The notes below the pieces were generated by a model that searched no databases, was not told where the DNA came from, and worked only from the letters and a program-made list of their open reading frames with translations. A DNA stretch of 32,512 nt. It comes from an uncultured Asticcacaulis sp. (lineage in GTDB: Bacteria; Pseudomonadota; Alphaproteobacteria; Caulobacterales; Caulobacteraceae). A program made the position numbers and the translations under genes. Where the stretch lies: NCBI GenBank assembly GCA_946482045.1, contig CAMLPZ010000012.1, positions 1 to 32,512 of the forward strand, read 5' to 3'. This document shows, piece by piece, positions 8,187-14,454 of this stretch (its first letter is position 1; each line of letters starts with the position of its first letter).

Positions 8187-8999
8187 TCACCGGGCGTAGT
8201 AGTCTTCGGTATTGAGAAAGGCGCGTAAACCTTCGGGCGTCGCGGTGCGGAAGTTGTCGTCTTCTCGCGTGACCTCGCCCGTCCATGCGGTCAGGCGCAC
8301 AGGCGTGACGCTGTAGGCTGGGCGGGGGTCGAGGACGTGCGGCGTATTGGCCAGAACCACGATCACGTCCATCTCCGCGCGCAGTATGACTTCGCGGCCG
8401 GGAGAGAAAGGTCCGATCTGCGGCGTAATGGTGCCATCGTCTTCGACGCGCGCACCCTTGAACCAGTTGAGGCAGGGATGGATGTCCTTGCGTCCCAGGC
8501 CGAACTTGGCAACGCCAAGGACAAAGCGGTCGCGGGCATTGGGGTGGTCGCCATGGTTGAAGCCGTCGCCGTATTTGCGCGCGTTCGACGCTTGGTTCGA
8601 CGCGCCGCAGAAAGCGTCGTGCGTACCTGCGGTATCGCTGGTGACCGTTATCATGACGCGGCCCATGTCCGACAGCAGCAGGCGTCCGGCTGCCAGATAA
8701 CCGTTCCACTGGACCTTCAGCGTATCAGCGACATTGAGCCGTTCGGTCGGCATTTCGGCATTGAAGATCAGCATCGATAGATGACCATCGCCGTGGCTGT
8801 CGATCAAGCGCAGGCTTGTCCCTCGCGCGAGCCGCTTGGCGCCATAGCCACCCGGCGCCAAGGTTTCCTCCCAGACCGTGCGCGCACCGGCAGGCACATC
8901 GGACGCCTGGGCGGGCAGGGTCGGCATGGCTTCGACGCGCGTGCCGGCCATGGAGCGTGCATGGTCGCGCGCGCCCTTGGGATCAGCGGTATTCATCAT
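8187..8999 (-). CDS. DUF1989 protein UAAP1, carboxyguanidine deiminase subunit
   Basis: 270 residues from ATG 8999. The frame is open further upstream, but the start chosen overlaps the regulator stop (ATGA) and follows GAGG. It is the larger DUF1989 partner, with core LRLIDSHGDGHLSMLIF, DTAGTHDAFCGASNQ, LNWFKGARVEDDGTI and the C-terminal VLANTPHVLDPRPAY. Family members pair with UAAP2 as the deiminase acting on carboxyguanidine. The HDAFCG and HPCLNWF segments are typical of this subfamily. It lies between the regulator and UAAP2 in a tightly packed operon, consistent with equal expression of both subunits. Confidence 0.9.
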   Translation of the reverse strand: MMNTADPKGARDHARSMAGTRVEAMPTLPAQASDVPAGARTVWEETLAPGGYGAKRLARGTSLRLIDSHGDGHLSMLIFNAEMPTERLNVADTLKVQWNGYLAAGRLLLSDMGRVMITVTSDTAGTHDAFCGASNQASNARKYGDGFNHGDHPNARDRFVLGVAKFGLGRKDIHPCLNWFKGARVEDDGTITPQIGPFSPGREVILRAEMDVIVVLANTPHVLDPRPAYSVTPVRLTAWTGEVTREDDNFRTATPEGLRAFLNTEDYYAR

Positions 9000-9487
9000 T
9001 TCGCCTCGGAATAGATACGGGGAGGAGGGGAGGTTTCCGGCATGTGGTCGTGCAACTGCGGCAGCAGGGCGGCGGTCGTCACCAGCTTGACCTGGTACAT
9101 GCCGCGAATGCGCCGGAAGGTGTCGCACAGCTCATCGAGCTGCGCCGGCGGCCCCTGGACCAGCAGCACTTCCAGCGACTGGTCGTTTTCCAGAAAGACG
9201 TGCTGTGACGAGATGACTTCCTTGAGGAATTCGCGCTGCTTCTGCGCGACGCGGTGGCGGACCGTGCCCGAATCCGAGGCGTAAACCAGCGTCACCGTGC
9301 CGGCCACGACGTCGTCGGGACGCATGCGTTCGGCGTGATCGGCGACGGCGCCGCGGATCAGTTCGGTCATGGCGCTGGAGCGCGAGGGCAGGCCGCGGTC
9401 GTAGACCATCCGGTCAAAGGACTCGAGCAGCGATGCGGGCAAACTCATGCTGAGGCGGGCCAGATGGTCGGGCTCAGAGACAGGCAT
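8996..9487 (-). CDS. NikR-like ribbon-helix-helix regulator without the nickel site
   Basis: 163 residues from ATG 9487 (a TTG two codons earlier is also in frame). The N-terminus is a ribbon-helix-helix DNA-binding unit (strand LARLSMSLP, then SLLESFDRMVYDRGLPSRSSAMTELI), followed by a NikR-type ACT-like sensor domain (GTVTLVY ... SLEVLLVQGPPAQL). Aligned by eye with E. coli NikR, only the equivalent of H87 remains; the H76, H89 and C95 equivalents are Arg, Phe and Ser. Nickel is therefore an unlikely ligand. As first gene of the guanidine/urea operon, facing the transporter operon across a palindrome, it is probably the local regulator of both. The effector is unknown. Confidence 0.85.
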   Translation of the reverse strand: MPVSEPDHLARLSMSLPASLLESFDRMVYDRGLPSRSSAMTELIRGAVADHAERMRPDDVVAGTVTLVYASDSGTVRHRVAQKQREFLKEVISSQHVFLENDQSLEVLLVQGPPAQLDELCDTFRRIRGMYQVKLVTTAALLPQLHDHMPETSPPPRIYSEAK

Positions 9488-9505
9488 GGCCAAACACTCT
9501 ACATG

Positions 9506-9533
9506 TTATTACGAAATTTGTAAATCGTAATAA
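9506..9533. promoter_or_regulatory. 28-bp palindromic operator between the divergent operons
   Basis: TTATTACGA (9506-9514) and TCGTAATAA (9525-9533) are perfect 9-bp inverted arms with a 10-bp spacer. Read as half-sites this is TTATTA-N16-TAATAA, the same 6-N16-6 layout as the E. coli NikR operator although the sequence differs. On the minus strand, TTACGA-N16-TAACAT could serve as a -35/-10 pair, so a bound regulator would block the guanidine operon promoter. The site is 19 bp before the regulator start and 160 bp before the transporter start. Confidence 0.65.
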
Positions 9534-9692
9534 TTCAGATCGGTGATATCCGAAAGAAAATAAGAATTACAATCTGTTACATTCTCGTGTTTGGACTGTA
9601 GCCAAATTTAAGACATTCAATATCGTTTGTTTTGCAACCTTTCTGCGGGCGCGAATGACCGCGCCGCTTCACCGTTTGACCAGGGGACTACG

Positions 9693-10784
9693 ATGACCAT
9701 TTCAAGACGCATCTTGCTTGCCGGCCTCCTCGCCACGACGTCCGCCGCTGCGCTGTCGGCCTGCACCAAACCGGCCGAAAAACCGGCCCCCACACCCACC
9801 AAGACGGAATTCACCATCGGCTGGTCGATCTACGCCGGCTGGATGCCCTGGCCCTATGCGGCGCAGGCCGGGATCGTGACGAAGTGGGCCGAGAAATATG
9901 GCCTCAAGATCAACATCCTCCAGATCAATGACTATGTGGAATCGGTCAACCAGTTCACTGCCGGCAAGCTGGACGGCGTGACGGTGGCCAGCATGGACGC
10001 CCTGACCATTCCGGCGGCTGGCGGCAAGGACACGACGGCACTGATCGTCGGCGACTATTCCAACGGCAATGACGGCATCGTTTCGAAGAAGGCCAAGACC
10101 GTGGCGGCGCTGAAAGGTGCGTCGATCAACCTGGTCGAACTGTCGGTGTCGCACTACCTGCTGGCCCGTGCATTGGAATCGGCGGGCCTGAAACTGTCGG
10201 ACGTCAAGACCGTCAACACCTCGGACGCCGATATCGTCAGCGCTTATGCTTCGGCCGATGTGCAGAACGTCGCGACCTGGAACCCGCAGTTGACCGAACT
10301 GAAGAAGACAGCCGGCACGACCCTGGTCTTCGACTCGTCGAAAATCCCGGGCGAAATCCTTGACCTGCTTGTCGTCGACACGGCGCTGCTCAACGCCAAT
10401 CCGGCCTTGGGCAAGGCGCTGGTCGGCATCTGGTACGAGACCATGGCCGTCATGAGCGCCAAGACCCCCGAAGGCGCCGCTGCGCGCGCCGCCATGGCCA
10501 CCCTGTCAGGGACGACGGCCGCCGACTACGACAGCCAGCTCGCGACCACCTTCATGTATTACACCCCGGCCGACGCGCTTGCCGCCATCACCAGCCCGGC
10601 CCTGGTCGAGACCATGGAGAAGGTGCGGCAGTTCGGCTTTGCGCAAGGGTTGTACGGACCGGGCGCGACCTCGGTTGACGCCATCGGTATTGCGATGCCG
10701 GGCAAGACCCTGGGCGCCGAGGCCAATATCAAGCTGCGCTTCGACACCACCTATACCAAAATGGCCGCCGACAACGCGCTCTGA
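9693..10784 (+). CDS. ABC transporter substrate-binding lipoprotein (urea/guanidine-type)
   Basis: 363 residues from ATG 9693, which follows AGGGGA by 5 nt (an upstream in-frame ATG would add 22 residues without a sensible signal). The N-terminus is a lipoprotein signal: twin arginine-like SRRILLAG, hydrophobic stretch, lipobox LSAC with the cysteine at about residue 24. The mature part is an NMT1/SsuA-like periplasmic binding protein (IGWSIYAGWMPWPYAAQAGI) of the type annotated as putative urea-binding protein in carboxylase operons. With a guanidine pathway opposite, guanidine or a related compound is a plausible ligand. It heads an operon with permease and ATPase. Confidence 0.88.
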   Translation: MTISRRILLAGLLATTSAAALSACTKPAEKPAPTPTKTEFTIGWSIYAGWMPWPYAAQAGIVTKWAEKYGLKINILQINDYVESVNQFTAGKLDGVTVASMDALTIPAAGGKDTTALIVGDYSNGNDGIVSKKAKTVAALKGASINLVELSVSHYLLARALESAGLKLSDVKTVNTSDADIVSAYASADVQNVATWNPQLTELKKTAGTTLVFDSSKIPGEILDLLVVDTALLNANPALGKALVGIWYETMAVMSAKTPEGAAARAAMATLSGTTAADYDSQLATTFMYYTPADALAAITSPALVETMEKVRQFGFAQGLYGPGATSVDAIGIAMPGKTLGAEANIKLRFDTTYTKMAADNAL

Positions 10785-10790
10785 GACGTC

Positions 10791-11609
10791 ATGCGCCGTT
10801 TAGTCAATATCCGCGCCAATGCCGGCATGGCCTTCTTCCTGGGGGCCGTGCCCATCGTCGGCGTCCTGCTCGCATATATGCAGGCGTCGGCGGAGCGTCA
10901 TGCCGCCAACCCGGCGGACAAGATTCTGCCGACGCTGGACGCAATGGGCAACAGCCTGGCGCGTATCGCGCTCCAGGCGGATGTGCTGAGCGGCAAGTTC
11001 CTGCTTGTCGCTGACACCTGGGCCAGTTTGCAGCGCTTAGGTGCAGGCATTGGCATCGCGACACTGGTCGCGCTGGTGCTGGGGCTGGCGCTCGGCGTCC
11101 TGCCGCTGGTGCGGTCGACCCTTGCCCCTCTGATCGCCACCTTCGCCGTCATCCCGCCCATCGCCGTCCTGCCGATCCTGTTCATCATCTTTGGCCTGGG
11201 TGAGACGTCGAAGATCGTGCTGATCGCCATAGGCATCGCGCCCCTGATGGTCCGTGACCTGGCCGCCCACGTCGCGGCCCTGCCCAACGAACAGATTATC
11301 AAGGCGCAGACGCTCGGCGCCAGCACCTGGCAACTGGCGCTCAGGATCGCGCTGCCGCAGGCCTTGCCGCGCCTGATCGACAGCCTGCGCCTGTCGCTGG
11401 GGCCGGCATGGGTCTTCCTGATCTCGGCCGAAGCCATCGCCGCCGACGTCGGTTTGGGCTACCGCATCTTCCTGGTCCGGCGCTATCTGTCGATGGACAT
11501 CATCCTGCCCTATGTCGCCTGGATCGCCATACTGGCGCTGACCATGGATCTGCTCTTGCGTGCCCTGAGCCGCGAGGTTTTCACGTGGTACCATAAGGGG
11601 CGGGCATGA
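10791..11609 (+). CDS. ABC transporter permease of the urea/guanidine-type importer
   Basis: 272 residues, inner-membrane protein with a BPD_transp_1 fold. There are hydrophobic segments near residues 10-25, 85-105, 110-130, 135-150 and 230-260. The EAA-type coupling loop is visible as EQIIKAQTLGASTWQLALRIALPQALP (given in parts: AQTLGAS, then RIALPQALP), which contacts the ATPase. It starts 6 nt after the binding-protein stop and overlaps the ATPase start by 4 nt (ATGA). The family is that of nitrate/sulfonate/taurine-type importers; the substrate is inferred from context. Confidence 0.88.
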   Translation: MRRLVNIRANAGMAFFLGAVPIVGVLLAYMQASAERHAANPADKILPTLDAMGNSLARIALQADVLSGKFLLVADTWASLQRLGAGIGIATLVALVLGLALGVLPLVRSTLAPLIATFAVIPPIAVLPILFIIFGLGETSKIVLIAIGIAPLMVRDLAAHVAALPNEQIIKAQTLGASTWQLALRIALPQALPRLIDSLRLSLGPAWVFLISAEAIAADVGLGYRIFLVRRYLSMDIILPYVAWIAILALTMDLLLRALSREVFTWYHKGRA

Positions 11610-12391
11610 CGGACATCCTGACCTTCCGCGACATCTGGGTCGAGTACGAAGACAAGATCGTTCTAGAGCGCCTGAGCCTCAGTATCGCCGAAGGCAGCTT
11701 CGTGTCGATCGTTGGTCCGTCCGGCGCCGGCAAAAGCACCTTCCTGCGGCTCGCGCTCGGGCAAGAGGCGCCGAGCAAGGGTGACATCCTGTTGGATGGC
11801 AAGCTCCTGGCGCCGGAATGCGACCCGGATCGCGGCGTCGTCTTCCAGCGCTACTCTGTCTACCCGCACTTAAGCGTGCTGGAAAACGTGTTGCTGGGTC
11901 TGGAGTTCGCGAAATCGCCCCTGCTTGGCCGCCTGTTCGGCAAGGCGAGACAGCAGGCTGTCGAGACCGCGACCGACATGCTGACGGCAGTCGGATTGCA
12001 ACACAGCTTGAAAGTATACCCCAGCGCGCTTTCTGGCGGGATGCAGCAGCGGCTTGCCTTGGCCCAGGCGCTGGTCAAGCATCCGCGCGTCCTGCTCCTC
12101 GATGAGCCCTTTGGCGCTCTCGATCCTGAAATCCGCCTCGATATGCACGACCTGATCCTGCGCTTATGGTCAGAACGCAAGCTGACCGTGCTGATGGTCA
12201 CACACGACCTACACGAAGCCTTCAAGCTGGCGACCCGCGTCATCAAGATCGACAAACGCCGCCGCGACCCGCATGCACCGCACCGCTTTGGCTCGACGGC
12301 GGTCTGCGACGTAACGGTAGATAAGAGCCAGCCCCTGCCGGCCGACCTGTCGGTCCTCCTGGTACCGAAGCTGGAAGAGGCCGAGCAATGA
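11606..12391 (+). CDS. ABC transporter ATPase of the urea/guanidine-type importer
   Basis: 261 residues. Walker A GPSGAGKST (37-45), Q-loop VVFQRYSVYPHL, signature LSGGMQQR, Walker B VLLLDEPFGALD and H-loop VTHDLHEA are all intact, so the ATPase should work. Its start overlaps the permease stop by 4 nt, after AGGGGCGG. The C-terminal ~50 residues after the H-loop are rich in basic and proline residues and are not part of the core fold. It energises import of the ligand of the lipoprotein encoded upstream. Confidence 0.9.
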   Translation: MTDILTFRDIWVEYEDKIVLERLSLSIAEGSFVSIVGPSGAGKSTFLRLALGQEAPSKGDILLDGKLLAPECDPDRGVVFQRYSVYPHLSVLENVLLGLEFAKSPLLGRLFGKARQQAVETATDMLTAVGLQHSLKVYPSALSGGMQQRLALAQALVKHPRVLLLDEPFGALDPEIRLDMHDLILRLWSERKLTVLMVTHDLHEAFKLATRVIKIDKRRRDPHAPHRFGSTAVCDVTVDKSQPLPADLSVLLVPKLEEAEQ

Positions 12392-12489
12392 CCGGAGACA
12401 AGACCTCTCTGCAATTCGCCCGACTTGGCCTCGCCCTTGGGATCATCTCTCTGATTGCACGTCTGTTACGCTCACTGCGCACTCGCTAA
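12388..12489 (+). CDS. Small ORF coupled to the importer ATPase gene (33 aa)
   Basis: ATG at 12388 overlaps the ATPase stop as ATGA, the same coupling used elsewhere in these operons. The 33-residue product has a short polar start, a hydrophobic middle (LGLALGIISLIARLL) and a strongly basic end (RSLRTR), which suits a single-pass or amphipathic membrane peptide. I recognise no family. It may be a real transporter accessory peptide or just chance read-through of the terminal region. Confidence 0.4.
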   Translation: MTGDKTSLQFARLGLALGIISLIARLLRSLRTR

Positions 12490-12943
12490 CCTATGAGAGG
12501 AACTTCCGCTATTGGGCAAAGCTATTGGAATTGTTATGGCACCTAGATGCCGGGAGCGGGAGCCGTCCACCCCATCACCTCAGTTTTGGAGTATAGTGCG
12601 CCAACAGGCATTTATCATAAAGAAAACATCACGTTATTATGTCTAAGCGAGTCCGTGCCCACATTTTTTCCGTTGAAATCAGTGCGTTACGCCAATGGGT
12701 GCGTGTAAGCAACTTGAGTTTCGCAAGCGGGTTTACAGCCGGTTTACAGCTTCTGTTCCTCGGTCGTCGTCGGCAGGGCTGCGCCATCCTTATCGCGGCC
12801 GTCATGTTGCGCCGGCTTAATACGCAGCTCATTTTACTGCGGATATTCCTTGATGAAGGTCCGGAGGGCTCTTCACCGGTATGAGGCGCAGCGAACGGCA
12901 TATGGCGGCCTGAGCCCTAAGTACGTTTTGAAGGTAGGGGTTG

Positions 12944-12955
12944 TTCATATTTGAA
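12944..12955. promoter_or_regulatory. Candidate operator upstream of the fucosidase gene
   Basis: TTCATATTTGAA differs at one position from the perfect palindrome TTCATATATGAA at 24745-24756, which lies at the receptor promoter. It ends 66 bp before the fucosidase start. TTGAAA inside and just after it could alternatively be read as a -35 box. Confidence 0.45.
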
Positions 12956-12980
12956 AATCAATTTTTCTATTGAAATGAAA

Positions 12981-13016
12981 TCCTCCATCGCTTAGCCTTC
13001 TAGAAAAAGCGGAGGA
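12981..13016 (+). promoter_or_regulatory. Leader hairpin masking the fucosidase ribosome binding site
   Basis: TCCTCC (12981-12986) plus GCTT (12990-12993) can pair with AAGC (13007-13010) plus GGAGGA (13011-13016): 10 base pairs with a 3-nt bulge and a 13-nt loop. GGAGGA is the Shine-Dalgarno sequence of the fucosidase gene, 5 nt before its ATG. The loop contains the palindrome TTCTAGAA. The fold would reduce translation unless opened by heat, a protein or another RNA. Confidence 0.5.
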
Positions 13017-13021
13017 AATTT

Positions 13022-14359
13022 ATGCCAGACCGTCGCCATCTATTACTTGGGGCTGCGGCAGCGGCCTTCCTGCCGTCCGTGCCTGTCGCCCAGACCCTGA
13101 CCGATGAGCAGAAATCGGCGCTAAAGACTGCCAATGCCGACCCAACCCTGGCGCCCGATCTCCTCCTGTCTGAACAGGATATGGCGTGGTGGCGTAACGC
13201 CAAGTTCGGCGTCTTCGTCCACTGGGGGCTCTACGCGATCCCGGCGCGCGGCGAATGGTATATGTTTAACGAGAAGGTTTCGCCGGAGACCTATGCCAAA
13301 CTCGCCAAGGAATTTAACCCGCGGCACTATGATCCTGACAGTTGGGCCGCGCTGGCGAAAACCGCCGGTGCCCGTTACATGGTGATGACGGCGCGCCACC
13401 ACGATGGCTTCGCCTTGTGGGACAGCCCGGCCAGCTATGGGCATTTCGACGCCAAGCATTCGGCGGCGCGCCGTGACCTTGTAGCCCCCTTTGTGACCGC
13501 CGTACGCCGGCAAGGGCTGCGCGTTGGGCTCTACTATTCGCCGCTAGACTGGCGCTTCCCGGGCTATTTTCATCCCAGGGAACTGCCGGACAATGCGGCG
13601 ATGTTCAAGCGCCAGACCTATCGGCAGGTAGAGGAGTTGGTCCGGAATTACGGACGCATCGACATCCTGTGGTATGACGGCGGCTGGCTGGCGCACAAGG
13701 GAACGGATGCCGACGCTGCTTGGTTCTGGGAGCCGGACAAGCTGAACAGGATGGTGCGAAAGTATCAACCTAAAGCCGTAATCAATCCGCGTTCGGGATG
13801 GCAGGGTGATTTCGACCTGCAGGAAGGCGGCGCCCCGATCAAGGGCCCGATCCGCGCGCGTCCATGGGAAAAGACGTTCAGCATTAATAACGGCGCCTGG
13901 GGTTACACGCCTGAAGACAGCGTTCTGAGTACAGATCAGGTCGTGCGCCTGCTGGTCGATGCGGTGGTGCGTAATGGCAACGTCCTGGCCAATGTTGGCC
14001 CGGACAGGGACGGGGTCATTCCGCCGAAGCAAACAGAAACACTAAAAGGTGTCGGCCGCTGGTTGGAACGCCATGGCCGTGCCGTCTATGACACGCGTCC
14101 GGGACCGCTCCAGCCAGTCGATGGCAGTTATGGCACAACCACAGCCGGTGACAGCGTTTTCGTACATATCGTTGGCTGGCCTGCGGAAGAACTGTCTTTG
14201 CCGTCCCTACCGAGAAAGGTCTTGGGCGCACGGAACCTGTCGGGCGATGTCGTCAAATGGATGGCAGCGTCTGATGGTCATACCTTGTCGGTGCCGCCTT
14301 CGTCTCGCGGCACGGCCGTCACAATCATCGAACTGCAAATGGAACCTGCGTCTAAGTAG
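13022..14359 (+). CDS. GH29 alpha-L-fucosidase, exported
   Basis: 445 residues. The N-terminus PDRRHLLLGAAAAAFL has two arginines before a hydrophobic stretch, so export may use the Tat route. The catalytic domain shows GH29 hallmarks: KFGVFVHWGLYAIPARGEWY, YMVMTARHHDGFALWDS, GLYYSPLDWR and ILWYDGGW, in which D219 is the expected nucleophile. A small C-terminal beta domain follows (about 355-445). It should release alpha-linked fucose by a retaining mechanism in the periplasm or outside the cell. It stands alone, facing the GH3 gene, and has its own leader with a candidate operator and an RBS hairpin. Linkage preference cannot be told from sequence. Confidence 0.92.
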   Translation: MPDRRHLLLGAAAAAFLPSVPVAQTLTDEQKSALKTANADPTLAPDLLLSEQDMAWWRNAKFGVFVHWGLYAIPARGEWYMFNEKVSPETYAKLAKEFNPRHYDPDSWAALAKTAGARYMVMTARHHDGFALWDSPASYGHFDAKHSAARRDLVAPFVTAVRRQGLRVGLYYSPLDWRFPGYFHPRELPDNAAMFKRQTYRQVEELVRNYGRIDILWYDGGWLAHKGTDADAAWFWEPDKLNRMVRKYQPKAVINPRSGWQGDFDLQEGGAPIKGPIRARPWEKTFSINNGAWGYTPEDSVLSTDQVVRLLVDAVVRNGNVLANVGPDRDGVIPPKQTETLKGVGRWLERHGRAVYDTRPGPLQPVDGSYGTTTAGDSVFVHIVGWPAEELSLPSLPRKVLGARNLSGDVVKWMAASDGHTLSVPPSSRGTAVTIIELQMEPASK

Positions 14360-14411
14360 GTCGCATAGAAGCCGGCGACCATTATAAAGTCTGTTCGCAG
14401 ACTGAAAATAT

Positions 14412-14454
14412 CCTGGGCCGGTCCTGATCTACAGGGCCGGCCCAGGTCTGTTTT
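14412..14454. terminator. Bidirectional terminator between convergent GH29 and GH3 genes
   Basis: CCTGGGCCGG (14412-14421) and CCGGCCCAGG (14437-14446) form a perfect 10-bp GC-rich stem. TCTGTTTT follows on the plus strand and ATATTTTC on the minus strand, so it can end transcripts from both sides. Confidence 0.8.

Larger units (their letters stand above)
12490..13021. other. Intergenic region between importer operon and fucosidase gene
   Basis: 532 bp. Frames of 80-90 codons exist on both strands (about 12629-12901), but they lack a ribosome binding site and resemble no family. A tandem pair of TTTACAGC sits near 12731-12750. The last 80 bp hold the fucosidase leader: the shared 12-bp palindrome (12944-12955) and a hairpin over the ribosome binding site. 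I see no clear terminator for the importer operon. Confidence 0.5.

Noticed and set aside
9534..9692. Possible guanidine riboswitch in the importer leader
   Set aside because: The AT-rich leader shows none of the conserved guanidine-I, paired ACGR-loop guanidine-II or guanidine-III pseudoknot sequences by eye.
12639..12884. Possible 81-codon gene between the importer and the fucosidase
   Set aside because: No ribosome binding site, atypical codon use, and an equally long frame on the other strand. Nothing recognisable in either; could be a decayed fragment but not supported.
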